Translations under genes and position numbers: made by a program
Notes under the pieces: model-generated
Seen by the model: the letters and a program-made list of their open reading frames with translations, nothing else
The model's database searches: none
Told to the model about the DNA's origin: nothing
Part shown: piece by piece, positions 18,179 to 28,416 of the stretch
How the letters are laid out: every line of letters begins with the position of its first letter
How positions within the stretch are numbered: the first letter of the stretch is position 1
Assembly (NCBI GenBank): GCA_963741055.1
Contig: CAVUGU010000031.1
Coordinates: forward strand, 5,876 to 69,875
DNA: 64,000 nt
Origin: Bog-756 sp963741055
GTDB lineage: Bacteria; Actinomycetota; Acidimicrobiia; Acidimicrobiales; RAAP-2
Direction of reading: 5' to 3'

Positions 18179-19148
18179 GTGTTCCGTCACCGCAACGGGA
18201 AATCCGAAGAGGAAGGCGACCGGAGCCGTCGACGTAGGCGGTCGACCAACGGGGACGCCGGACCGTCGGACGGCAGCCGCCGAGCGCGGCGGTGACCGTG
18301 GTGCCGACGAACAGGAGCAGTTCATCATCGACGCCCTCCACGACCTCCACGACACGGTCGTCCGCGAGGTCATGACCCCGAGGGAGGACGTCGTCGCACT
18401 CTCGATCCCCCTCACCGTCGACTCGGTGGTGAAAGCGGTGCGCGAGTCCGGACACAGCTGCTTCCCGGTCTGTGGTGACAGCCTCGACGACCTCATCGGG
18501 GTGCTCTTCGTCAACGACCTCTTCCGTGCCGGGTGGCGGATCGCCGCAGGACGCGACGAGGTTGGCCCGTCGGAGGAGGAGACCAACGGGCACCGGGGGG
18601 ACCGATCCCCCGGCCCGATCGACATCTCCCGCCGGGTCCGCCAGCCCTTCCTCGTCCCCGAGTCGCACCTCGTGCTCGACGTCCTCGCGGAGATGCGGCG
18701 ACAGCGGCGGGCGTTTGCCGTCGTGGTCGACGAGCACGGCGGGGTCGAAGGGGTGCTGACCGTCAAGGATCTGCTCGGCGCACTCGTCGGGGACCTGCCC
18801 GACGAGTTCGACCCCGACGACGAGCCCGACGTGGTCCGGGTCGACCGAAACAGGTGGTTGGTCGACGGGCGGGTCAGCATCGACGACATCCGCGACCAAC
18901 TCGACATCGACCTCCCCGAGGGGGAGTACGTCACCCTCGGGGGTTACCTCTTCGACGCCTTCGGTCATATTCCGTCCGAGGGCGAGACCTACCACGTCGG
19001 GGAGTGGGAGCTGCGGGTGACCGAGATGGACAAACGCCGGATTGCCAAGGTGCTGCTGCGGCGAAACGAGAGCGCCACGCCCCGACCCGCGACCGGCGGC
19101 GAGGAGTCCGCCGGCGGGGGCGGGAGCGATCACTCGGCGGTCGGATAG
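18179..19148 (+). CDS. CBS-pair/CorC_HlyC transporter-associated domain protein
   Basis: A soluble protein of the CorC/HlyC type: two CBS motifs (TVVREVMTPREDVVAL and AVVVDEHGGVEGVLTVKDLL) followed by a transporter-associated domain (YVTLGGYLFDAFGHIP). The family modulates magnesium/cobalt efflux. No membrane DUF21 domain precedes it. The frame containing the CBS domains has no start before ATG 18372, which would cut the first CBS motif. A GTG at 18179 begins an acidic/basic leader (FRHRNGKSEEEGDRSRR) that joins after one frameshift near 18285; I prefer this longer form. Confidence 0.72.
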
Positions 19149-19188
19149 CATCGTCGGGTCCAGGGACCGGAAGGCCGGTCTCGGACCA

Positions 19189-19263
19189 CGGGCTGTGGCG
19201 CAGCTTGGTTAGCGCGCTGCGTTCGGGACGCAGAGGTCCCCGGTTCAAATCCGGGCAGCCCGA
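19189..19263 (+). tRNA. tRNA-Pro (CGG)
   Basis: A cloverleaf can be drawn by eye: acceptor CGGGCTG pairs with CAGCCCG, the D arm is GCGC..GCGC, and the anticodon stem CTGCG/CGCAG encloses the loop TTCGGGA with anticodon CGG. The T arm is CCCGG-TTCAAAT-CCGGG. The discriminator is A and CCA is not encoded. Confidence 0.95.
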
Positions 19264-19331
19264 CTCGGACACTGCGGGTGAACCGCGAACTTCGCCGAAT
19301 CCACACCTCGGGACCCACGAAAGACGGATCG

Positions 19332-19730
19332 ATGACGCCGAGCGGACCGCAGAAGAGCAAGTCTCCTTCTCAGTTGATCGACGCGAGGATCAAGGAATTG
19401 GGCGACTGGCGTGGCGAGATGCTGGGCCGGCTCCGTGCGCTGATCAAGGAAGTCGACCCCGACGTCGTCGAGGAGTGGAAGTGGAGAGGCGTTCCGGTGT
19501 GGGAGCACGACGGAATGATCTGCACCGGCGAGACCTACAAGAGCGTGGTGAAGCTGACCTTCGCCAAGGGGGCGGCCCTGAAGGACCCCTCGAAGCTGTT
19601 CAACTCCAGTCTCGGTGGGAACACCAGGCGTGCCATCGACTTCCACGAAGGCGAAAAGATCAACGAGCGAGCATTCAAGACCCTGGTTCGAGCCGCGGTG
19701 GCGCTGAACCAGTCCAAAGCCAAGCGCTGA
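19332..19730 (+). CDS. DUF1801 (YdhG-like) domain protein
   Basis: A 132-residue small protein with the family hallmarks EWKWRGVPVWEHDGMICTGE, VKLTFAKGAAL and RRAIDFHEGEKINERAFKTL. The family's biochemical role is unknown. ATG 19332 is preferred over an earlier start inside the tRNA-Pro trailer. Lys is frequent near both ends. Confidence 0.82.
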   Translation: MTPSGPQKSKSPSQLIDARIKELGDWRGEMLGRLRALIKEVDPDVVEEWKWRGVPVWEHDGMICTGETYKSVVKLTFAKGAALKDPSKLFNSSLGGNTRRAIDFHEGEKINERAFKTLVRAAVALNQSKAKR

Positions 19731-19915
19731 TCCACGGAATCCATCGTCTCTCCCGCCGAGCCAAGCCGGTCCTAGGCGGTAGCTCGTCCGTCGACCACGG
19801 AATTCCTTGATCGCCTCAACGAGGTGTGCTCACAATGTCGGCTACAGCTTTTCGAGGGGCGTGCCGATACCGCATCGGGAAATCTCAGACCTCAGTGAAA
19901 GTGAGAACGGATCAC

Positions 19916-20659
19916 GTGAAACGCGCATTCGCTCCTCTGCGTCTACTGGTTGCTTCCCTCAGCGTGTTGATTGCCACCGCACTGGCCGCACCTGCGGTTG
20001 CGTTTGCCGCGGGCACCGGGTACACGCCGACCCCCAACCCGACGCCGGGCGGGACCGCAAGCGGCCTCGCCGGCACGGTGGTGTCCAGCACGACCATCCA
20101 GCCGAGCGGGGGAACGGCCAACGCCACGATCGGGAGCGCCAGCATCACGGTCACCGTCAAGGCCGGGACGTTCACCGGCCCGGTTCAAGTGGTCGTCACC
20201 GACGCCACCTCCTCGGCGGTGACACCGAGCGGAGGCGGGACGCCGATCGTGACCTTCGGCGTGGGCATCTTCGAGAACGGGACCAAGGACACCACGACGT
20301 TCCAACCGATCACCGTGACGGTGAACTCGCCCTCGATCAAGGCGGGCACCACCGTCTACTTCGTCACCGGCTCGGGACTGCAGGCAGTGAGTGGAGCGTC
20401 GGTCACCAACGGGTCGGCCACCTTCACGATCACGAGCGACCCGGTCGTCGAAGTGGCGACGGCGACGGCGACGACCACGGCGGCGGCAGCCGGGGGTACC
20501 GGCTCCTCGGGCTCGGCCATCGCCGGGGCGACCGCAGGCCAGACCGGTAAGCCGTTCCTCCTGGAAGGAGGGCTCGCCGTCGCGCTGATCGTCATCGGGG
20601 GACTGATGCTGGTCGGTCTTCGCCTACGGCGTCGTCCAGCCTGGCGTCGTTCTGCCTGA
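19916..20659 (+). CDS. Exported surface protein with C-terminal anchor segment
   Basis: A 247-residue protein of unknown function. It has a signal peptide (PLRLLVASLSVLIATALAAP, probable cleavage after AFA), a Thr/Gly/Ser-rich body without cysteine, and a C-terminal hydrophobic segment (GGLAVALIVIGGLMLVGLRL) followed by RRRPAWRRS. Just before the hydrophobic segment lies AGQTGKPF, which resembles a variant sortase motif. The body looks like one or two beta-sandwich domains. A sortase gene lies 5 kb downstream in the same surface block. GTG 19916 was chosen because the signal peptide follows directly. Confidence 0.75.
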   Translation: MKRAFAPLRLLVASLSVLIATALAAPAVAFAAGTGYTPTPNPTPGGTASGLAGTVVSSTTIQPSGGTANATIGSASITVTVKAGTFTGPVQVVVTDATSSAVTPSGGGTPIVTFGVGIFENGTKDTTTFQPITVTVNSPSIKAGTTVYFVTGSGLQAVSGASVTNGSATFTITSDPVVEVATATATTTAAAAGGTGSSGSAIAGATAGQTGKPFLLEGGLAVALIVIGGLMLVGLRLRRRPAWRRSA

Positions 20660-20663
20660 TTCG

Positions 20664-21578
20664 TTGCGGCAGGGGAATCGACCGCTCCGGGGCCTCATCG
20701 CGGCCGTAGGGATACTCGCGGTCGGTGCGCTGCTCGTCGGATGTGGCGGGAGTGCATCGGGCAACGGAACCTCCTCGGCGGCGGCGAGCCAGGTCGTGAA
20801 GCCGACCGCGACGTATCCCGGTCCCGACGGGTTGCTCGCCGGAGGCCAGCCCCAGGCCAATGGCGACATGTGGCTGCTCGCCAACTCCCACGGGACAGCC
20901 AACCTCCAGCAGTTGAACCTGTCGACCAGCAAGATCGACCAGATCGTCCCGGAGTCGACCGGCGCCAACTCCATCTCCCAGTCGTCGTCCGGGGTGATCG
21001 GCGTCGGGGTCGCCACGGCCACGACCGGAGCCCTCGAGCTGCGAAACGGCTCCTCGGGAGTCCTGCTCGCCACGGTGCCGATCGGCGCACCGGTCAAGGA
21101 CGTCTTCGCCGGATACGACGGCTCGACCTTCTACGTACTGAACGGCAACTCGACCTCGGCCAGCGTGACACTGGTCGACTCGGAGACGGACAAGCCTTCC
21201 GTGTCGGTGCCCGTACCGCTCGACACGACCGCCATCGCAGTCGATCCACCCGGTGTCAATCTCTTCGCTCTCGGCTCGGCAGGCAAAGTCGACGAAATCA
21301 CCGTCGGCAGTCAGACGGTTGCGGCCAGCTATACCGTCGGCTCGTTGCCCGTTGCGCTTGCGATCTCGGCCAGTGGCTCGACGCTGTACGTCCTCAACAA
21401 CCACTCCTCGGTCGCCAGCGTCGGAGTGATCGACGTTGCCACCGAACGGCAGACCGAAGCACTGCCCGCTCCTGCCAACGCCGTCGGCGTTCAGGTCTCC
21501 GTCGACGGGCAGAGTCTGTACGACATCGTGGGCACGTCAAGCTACGGCAACGTCCAAGTGTTCCCCATCACCCACTGA
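20664..21578 (+). CDS. Lipoprotein with YVTN-type beta-propeller repeats
   Basis: A 304-residue protein with a lipoprotein signal peptide ending at a lipobox Cys (GALLVGCGGS). The mature part has repeated blades such as GSTFYVLNGNSTSASVTLVD and GSTLYVLNNHSSVASVGVID, typical of YVTN/surface-layer propellers. TTG 20664 lies 5 bases after the previous stop, so the two exported proteins are probably co-expressed. The ligand is unknown. Confidence 0.8.
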   Translation: MRQGNRPLRGLIAAVGILAVGALLVGCGGSASGNGTSSAAASQVVKPTATYPGPDGLLAGGQPQANGDMWLLANSHGTANLQQLNLSTSKIDQIVPESTGANSISQSSSGVIGVGVATATTGALELRNGSSGVLLATVPIGAPVKDVFAGYDGSTFYVLNGNSTSASVTLVDSETDKPSVSVPVPLDTTAIAVDPPGVNLFALGSAGKVDEITVGSQTVAASYTVGSLPVALAISASGSTLYVLNNHSSVASVGVIDVATERQTEALPAPANAVGVQVSVDGQSLYDIVGTSSYGNVQVFPITH

Positions 21579-21678
21579 GCAACCCAACCAGTCAGTCGGT
21601 CGGAGAGCTCGAAGCGTAGAGCACCGGGCCGGCTTCCAACGAGCACACCGATACGCGTGAAAAGCAACGTCATCGGCC

Positions 21679-23800
21679 ATGATGGATTCGTGGAGTCCGT
21701 CACGTTGCTCGAGCGGCCCGGTCAGGGACGAGGACGAGCCCACTGCTGTAGAGGACGTCGAACCCGAATCGGTACGACTCTCCGCCGCGCGTGCGGGTTG
21801 GACGGTGGCCGGCATGACCGTCTTGTTCTGGGGCTTCCAACTGTTCGGGTACGTCGACATCTATCCCTTCCTCAGCGTGGCGGTCGTCGTACTGGGTCTT
21901 TGGGGACTGGGCACGATCGTCGCGGTCTGGCACCCTCGACCGGTACCTCCGACGACGGCCAGGGTCCTCGCCATCGCGACACTCGGCCTCACGATCGGCG
22001 CCTTCCTCCTCTGGAGCTTCCTCCAGATCCATGCGTCCCCTGCGTACGGCACCGACGAGATCGCGTTCGATCAGTACGCCGCTCAGCTCCTCCAGCACGG
22101 CCTCAACCCCTACACCCACTCGATGGCCAATGCGTTCTCCTTGTTCCACGTCTCGCCGGACGGTTACACGTTCCTTTTGAACGGACAGCCGGTGACCTCG
22201 CTCTCCTACCCGGCGCTCTCGTTCCTTCTCTACATGCCATTCCTCCTGGCAGGCTGGTCCAGCCAGCTGGCGGTGGCGATCAACGTGCTCGCCTGGGCGA
22301 TCGGGATCGTCCTCACCTTCGCGCTCCTCCCCCGTTCGCTTCGACCGCTCGCCATCGTGATCGGGAGCTTCTCCGTGTACATCAGTTACGCGGTCGGGGG
22401 CGTGACCGATGCACTGTTCGTGCCGTTGCTGATCGGCGCCGTGTACAAGTGGGACCAGTTCCCGCGCCTTCGGGGATGTCGCCGCTTACCGAGGCCCGGT
22501 ACTGCTCGGTCTGGCCATGGCGGTGAAGCAGACCCCTTGGCTGGTGCTTCCATTTCTGGTTGCCGGGGTCGCGCTCGAAGCGGACCGACTGGGAGGGCGT
22601 TCCGAGGCACTGCGGACTGCGTGCCGATACCTGGGGATCGCGTTCGCCGCCTTCTTGGTTCCCAACCTGCCCTTCATCGTCATGGCCCCGCACCCATGGC
22701 TGTCGGGCGTGCTCACCCCCATCGCGAGCCATAACGTCCCGGCCGGTCAGGGTCTGATCGGGCTCACCCTCTATCTGGGGCTCGGTGGTGGATCGCTCGC
22801 CACCTACACGGTGGCCCTCCTCGTCGTGTTCCTTGCCCTGTGGCTCGCTTTCGTCATCACCTACCCGACACTCAAGGCATGGGCGGTGGTCTGCCCGGCG
22901 ATCGTCCTCTTCTTCTCCGCCCGGTCCTTCGGGAGCTATCTGGTCACGCTCTTGCCGGCGGCCCTCGTGGCCGCCGCTTCAACGGACCTCACTTCGGAGC
23001 TTCCTGCCCGCTCCGGTCGGCCGCGCTCGCGATGGCGCGTCGGGCAGTGGGTTGTCTGTGGAGGACTGTTGGCCTCCGGACTGGCGGTCGGCGCGATCTA
23101 CACCTCGAGCGCGCCGCTCGGCGTCTCGATCACCTCGGTGCGGACCACCGGTCAACTGGCCACGGTGGTCCAAATCGGGGTCGATGTGACCAACCATTCG
23201 AGAACCGCCGAGACGCCCTCGTTCACCGTCGAGAGCGGCGGCCAGCTCACTGCCTTCTGGCTCACTACAGGTGGACCGGCCACCTTGCAACCCGGTCGTC
23301 ACGCTCACTACACGTTGCTCGCGCCCAACTTCTTCGCACAACCTCCGATCACCGGGGGATTCCAGGTGGTCGCGTTCAGCCCCTCGCCGGCTGCGGTGAG
23401 TCGTAGCTCGTCGTATCTCCCGACCGTCAATCACGTCAGCCTCGTGCCGAGCGCCGTCAACTCCGTCGTGCCCCTCGGGCGGACCGTCGTCCTCCGCGCC
23501 GAGATACTCGACCAACTCAACCGACCGGTGCATCTGGCCAGTCAACCCGTCTACCTCGGCCAAGTCATCTACGGCCAGCAGGGTCTCATCTTCGGAGAGG
23601 CCGTCATCAACCAGGGCCAGATCGGCCAGACCCCGGTGGTCGCGTACACGAACCAACAGGGCGTGGCCACCTTCTACATCCGCGGCACACAGATCTCGAA
23701 CGATCCGGTCTACTTCGAAGCGAACCTCGTCAGTGCCAATCAGTTCTATCCCTACGGGTACTCGGAAATCGTCCCCATCCGCTTCGGATCCTCGGGTTGA
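21679..23800 (+). CDS. Multi-span membrane protein, glycosyltransferase (GT-C)-like (one frameshift)
   Basis: A large integral membrane protein of about 700 residues. The first half has hydrophobic helices and the extracytoplasmic loop YGTDEIAFDQYAAQLLQHGL then NPYTH, reminiscent of GT-C mannosyl/arabinosyltransferase first loops with an acidic pair. More helices follow (WLVLPFLVAGVAL, TYTVALLVVFLALWLAFVI). The last 230 residues are an extracytoplasmic beta-rich domain (ITSVRTTGQLATVVQIGVDV and on). The two halves are in different frames; the shift lies near 22475, between YKWDQFPRLRG and DVAAYRGPVLLG. The enzyme role is inferred. Confidence 0.65.
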
Positions 23801-25846
23801 GCACGACCGCGGTCGCCTCTAGCGCGATTGTGCCCTCGACAGAGACCGTCGCGGCCGTCGACAAGAGCGACGCCAGATTCCGTCTGGCCATCCGCTTGGC
23901 TTGGATCGCCTTCGGGATCCAGTTCCTCGCCATGGTGCTCTGGAGCTCGCTCCTCTACTCGCGCTGGGGGAACACCTGGGACTTCGCAATCGAATACCAG
24001 GGAATGTGGGGTATTGCCCACGGCCACCTCGACCCCTATCTGTCGGTGGCCCACCGGTACCTCTGGCAAAACCATTTCGAACTGATCCTCTGGGCGATGG
24101 CCCCGATATTGCGGATGTGGCCCGGTGGCCTATGGGCTCTCTGGCTTCAAGATGCGGCGGTTGTGGGCGGCGAACTCGGCGCCCTCTACCTGGTTGTCGA
24201 CGCCGTACGGAGACCGCGTTGGCCTGCCCGATTCCCGGGCTGGTTGGGCGTCGCACTGGTCACGCTGCTCCTCGTCGCGAATCCATGGATTTACGACGCG
24301 ACCTCCTTCGACTTCCACTTCCTCGGGGTGGGCGCTGCCTGCTTTGCGATGCTCGCCTGCCGGGAGATGATCCGCGGCTCGATGCGCTTGCTCGTCCTGT
24401 GGGTGGTCTTATGCCTGGCCTGCGGGGACGTCGCCGGCACGTACCTTGCCGCGGTCGGCCTTGGCGGCATCCTGGCCGGCCGCGCCTATCGTCGACGAGG
24501 AGCGGCGCTCTTCGTGCTCGGCGCAGCTTGGTTCGGATTTGTGACGAGCATCGGCGGAGGCCAGGGGTCGCACCTTGCGAGCTCCTATGGGTACCTCAAC
24601 CCGGGACATTCCGACGAACGGCACGACTTCGCTCGGCGCCGCCCGACTTGTCAAGGGATTCGTGCTACATCCATGGACCGTCGCGCAGCACCTCTGGGCG
24701 GCGCGCATCGATCTCTGGGCGTACTCGATGAGCAGTGGCGGGCTCGGCCTCTTTACGCCGCTCTCGGTGATGCCTCTCCTCGTCATGTTGGAAATCGGAG
24801 CGACGCAAGGTACCGGCTTGCGGACAGTCCCCTGGGAGAACTTCGGAGTCATGCTGTTCGTTGCGCCGTTGAGCGTTCTCGCACTTGCCTCGCTCACCAG
24901 GCAGCTCTCAGGCGGATGGCTCGCGGACCACCTTCCGAAATCGAACACCAAATGGTTACGCTCGCCCCGCTTCCCCCTCGTGATCGCTGCCCTACTCGGC
25001 CTCAATGCCATTGCTTGGGGGGCAGTGTGGATACCCCAGGTCCCTGTCGAATGGTTGCGGACCTCGACAGCCGCTTCCTCTGCCCTCGACCAGGTAGAAC
25101 GTGTGATCCCGTCAGGGGCCGAGGTGGTGGCTTCACAGGGCGTGATGGGGAGGCTCTGCGGCCGCGAATGGTGTTACAAGGTGTCCAACAACGGCACATT
25201 GGAGTTCCCACTCCACACGGCAAACGACTACTTCGTCATGGTGCCTTTTCAGGGGATCGAGCTCGCGGACGTGCAGACCCAACTGGGAATGATCGATCAA
25301 CTCGCTGGCCCGCTGCATGCTCAACTGCTTCTCGCCCGTGACGGGGTGTGGCTCTTCAGGTTTGCCCGGCCCCTCGATACCACTTCGGTCGTATTCAAGA
25401 CCTCCCCTACGGAGCCGGCCTGGGCCGCGCAGACAGCGACAGGCACGCCCCTGCTCGACGGACCTCCCTTCGATTGGGCCATGACCCTTACGAGCGCCAA
25501 ACCCGGGTACGTCCTCTACGGCACCGAATGGAACCTTTTGCCGGGCACCTACCAAACGACGCTGACGATGGCCAGCGATATCACCACCGAGGTAGAGGTC
25601 TGGGACGCGGCTACGAACACTCTGCTGAGTCGTCAGACCGTTCCGCCCACCAATGGGCATGTCGCGATCCAGTCCGAGGTTCGGGTTGCCGAGACCGGTC
25701 ATCAAGAGCCCTACTCGGGCTGGGGTCCCTTTAGTTTTCAGCCTGGACCATCACCGGGGGGAGACCGAATCGAGATCCGGGTCTGGACCAAGGGCAGGGG
25801 CGAAGTCAGGCTCTACAACGTGGAGGTACAGCCCTACCGACCGTGA
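23797..25846 (+). CDS. DUF2079-like multi-span membrane protein (one frameshift)
   Basis: A membrane protein of about 680 residues with an N-terminal helix, the motif WGNTWDFAIEYQGMWGIAHG, GHLDPY, then many membrane segments, matching DUF2079/GT-C-like proteins. The C-terminal part contains a lumenal domain with GSGAEVVASQGVMGR-type sequence (PSGAEVVASQGVMGRLCG) also seen in DUF2079, then a beta-rich end. TTG 23797 overlaps the preceding stop (TTGA). The frame changes near 24605, after SSYGYLN, and resumes at TSLGAARLVKGFVLHPW. Its substrate is unknown; it probably acts with the preceding gene. Confidence 0.65.
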
Positions 25847-25870
25847 GAGTGAGCGCCGACCGCCGGGCGC

Positions 25871-27152
25871 TCATCCTTCGACCCGCTGCATCGACCAGCT
25901 GGTGATGATCAACTGGGCGTTCACGACGTCGGCCATCATCTCGATGCGATAGGTGCCGGGGTAACTCGTTACCGGAAAGTACCGGTTCGGTGACCAGCGA
26001 CACGCCGGTCAAGGTGCCGCCGTTCACACTCAGAGAAGGACTCAGGAGCGAGTCATTGCGGACGATGGTCGCCCCGAAGAGGTGGGAGGCCGAGGAGTAC
26101 GCCACCGTTGGGGCGATCGCCACCCACCAGTCGCCCTCTCCTTGTTCGGCGGAGCGGATCGCCGCGAAATAGAGCGCGACCACGGCCGCGGTGTCGTTGA
26201 GCGGCGCCGAGCTCTCCTGCCAGGTCGTCGACGGCGTACCGGTGACCGAGAGTGATCCCATCGGCGCCGGATTGTGGGCGAGATCGAGACCTTGGATCGC
26301 GAGTGCCGGCGGCGCCGGCACCGCAGGCGTCGTCGGGACGGTGGGCGCGACGACGCTCGGCGGAGTGGCCGTCTTGACCGGGACCTCGACCACTCCCGTC
26401 AGGTAGGCGTCCACCAGGTAGCGCTGCGACGTGAGGAACAACGCATCGGTGGGATAGCAGGTGATGAGAACCAGACGAGATTGCTCGGTCTGGAAGATGG
26501 GGGTGTCAGAGGACACCACCTGGTGGTCCTCCACCGTGTAGAGGAACGTCTGACACGGCGTGACCACCGAGATCTGTTCTCCCGGGACCAACTGGTCGAT
26601 GTGGCTGAACCAGGTCACGTCGTGTCCCGCCAGCACCGACGTTCCCTCGGTGCCCGGCCATGAACTGGCCGGGACGTGTCCGACCGCTACGCTCAGCTGC
26701 GAATCTCCCACCCCGTCGACGACCGGCGCGACCAGCCCGATCGACGACGCCTTCAACAGCGCGTAGACGGTGGGGGCGGCGCCGGGCGGCGCGTTGTCGG
26801 GGGCATTCGAAGCCAGCGCCGGACCAGGTGCTGCAGACGACAATCCAGAGCCCCCAGTCGGTGCGGAGGCCGGGAACGACGATACGCATTTTCCGCTGGC
26901 CCGGGCGACCGAATCGGCTCGCTCCTGGGTGTGGATGAGTGCCGACCCGACTCGATCCGAATGCTGGTAGAAGCCGTAGATGTCGACGCCGATCGCCAGG
27001 CCGCCGACGATGACGAGGATGGCCAGCGTGAAGACGACCTTCCGTTGCCAGCTCCGCTGGTATCTGATCGAATGCGCCCGGCGTCGGCGCTTCCGTCGGT
27101 GCTGATACCGGGGGTCCTTCCGCCACGGAGGTCGGAGTTCCACCGGGCTCAT
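25871..27152 (-). CDS. Sortase with long C-terminal extension (frameshift near C-terminus)
   Basis: A transpeptidase that would anchor exported proteins. It has a basic N-terminus, one membrane segment (VVFTLAILVIVGGLAIGVDI), an Ala/Pro linker and a sortase domain: LSVAVGHVPASSWPG, the catalytic His in VLAGHDVTWF, the Cys in LVLITCYPTDAL and the Arg in TSQRYLVDAYL. After the domain, a Pro-rich linker leads to about 130 extra residues (ALYFAAIRSAEQGEGDWWVA), which is unusual. One shift near 25970 restores the tail YPGTYRIEMMADVVNAQLII and TGA at 25871. ATG 27152 is the start, with GTG 27158 as an alternative. Confidence 0.82.
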
Positions 27153-27274
27153 GGCCACCAGTTTCGCCTACCCGGGGGCTCAATTCGCCGGAACTGGAGA
27201 GCGCCGCGTTCGAGGTCACTCGAGGTCGGCAGGGTCGGCGATTGACCCGAGCCGATCCGGAAGGGCCGGGTTGC

Positions 27275-28279
27275 TCAGCCGAGATCGTTCAGGCAGGTGT
27301 TCGCGTCGTTGTTGCTGTTCGTCCCGTCGGGGCAGGTGGTGTTGGCCCAGGTGACTCCCGCCAGCTCGGTGCCCGAGACGTCAGCACCGGTCAGGTTCGC
27401 ACGGGTCAGGTCCGCGTTGTCGAGGTCGGCACCGGCCAGATCGGCGGCGGCCAGGTTGGCGTCCATGAGCTCGAAACCCACGAGCGAGGCACCCGCCAGG
27501 TTGGCGCTCGAGAGGTTGGCGACCGGACCGACCAGGTAGCCGTCGACCAGGTTGAAATCCGGTGGGAGTACGGCCGGAACGCCGACGATGCTCCCCGAGA
27601 TGATGTAGTCGGAGAGCGACGGGTCGGCGGTGTCGAAGATCGTCCCGTTCAGCGTCGCGCCGGTGAAATTCGCATCGTTGATGTCGGCAGAGGTCAAGGT
27701 CGCATCGCTCAGGTCGGCGCCTTGGAAGTCGGTGTGGAAGAGCGACGCGCCGAAGAAATCAGCGCCGGCAAGATCGTCACCGGCAAGGTCGGCAAATTTG
27801 AAGTTGCAGTAGTCGAGATCGGCGCCAGGTGTGAGGTTGTTGCAATTCGGTGACTGGCCCGCGACGAGGACGACCCTGGCCTTCTTCCCGAGACCGACCG
27901 AGTTGTCGGCGCGAACAGTGACGAAGTACCGGCGTCCGTTGCGGAGGCCGGTCAGCGAGCACGACGTACCGGTGGTGGTGCAGGACGCAAAGTGCCCGGC
28001 AGCCACCTGGTAGCTGGTGATCGGAGCGCCTCCGTCGGAGAGCGGGGGTAACCACGAGACAGTGCCGCCCCCGTTGGTGGGAGTCGACACCACGTTGGTC
28101 GGTGCGCCCGGCTTCTTGAGACGAGGAACCCGGGCGCCGGCCGGCGAGGCCAGCGCGAACGATCCGAGAGCGATGACGACCACGGACGCAACGGATGCCG
28201 CCGCGAACCTGCCAAGCCCTCTCCGGACGGTCTGGCCATCGCGTCGAGCCTGCCTCGCCTTGGTCAGTTGCCGGGACAT
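27275..28279 (-). CDS. Exported fibronectin type III plus pentapeptide-repeat protein
   Basis: A 334-residue secreted protein. It has a signal peptide (VASVVVIALGSFALASPAGA), one FN3 domain (about 55-135: PGAPTNVVSTPTNGGGTVSW) and then A(D/N)Lxx pentapeptide repeats (DLAGDDLAGADFFGASLF, NLSSANLAGASLVGFELMDA) forming a right-handed quadrilateral helix. Cysteines in SCTTTGTSC and the C-terminal TTCPDG/NTCLND could form disulfides, fitting the redox module upstream. There is no C-terminal anchor, so it is released or bound non-covalently. It is upstream of the sortase gene on the same strand. Confidence 0.85.
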   Translation of the reverse strand: MSRQLTKARQARRDGQTVRRGLGRFAAASVASVVVIALGSFALASPAGARVPRLKKPGAPTNVVSTPTNGGGTVSWLPPLSDGGAPITSYQVAAGHFASCTTTGTSCSLTGLRNGRRYFVTVRADNSVGLGKKARVVLVAGQSPNCNNLTPGADLDYCNFKFADLAGDDLAGADFFGASLFHTDFQGADLSDATLTSADINDANFTGATLNGTIFDTADPSLSDYIISGSIVGVPAVLPPDFNLVDGYLVGPVANLSSANLAGASLVGFELMDANLAAADLAGADLDNADLTRANLTGADVSGTELAGVTWANTTCPDGTNSNNDANTCLNDLG

Positions 28280-28416
28280 TCCCCTGCCATCGGTCCTCGG
28301 CCGGATACGTCATGTTCGGCGCGATCGAGCAGCCTGTCAACCGATTCGGCTCTACGATGAGCCGAATGACCAAGCTGGCACTTCGCCGTGAGCGCACTCT
28401 CCTGAGCCGGACTGCG

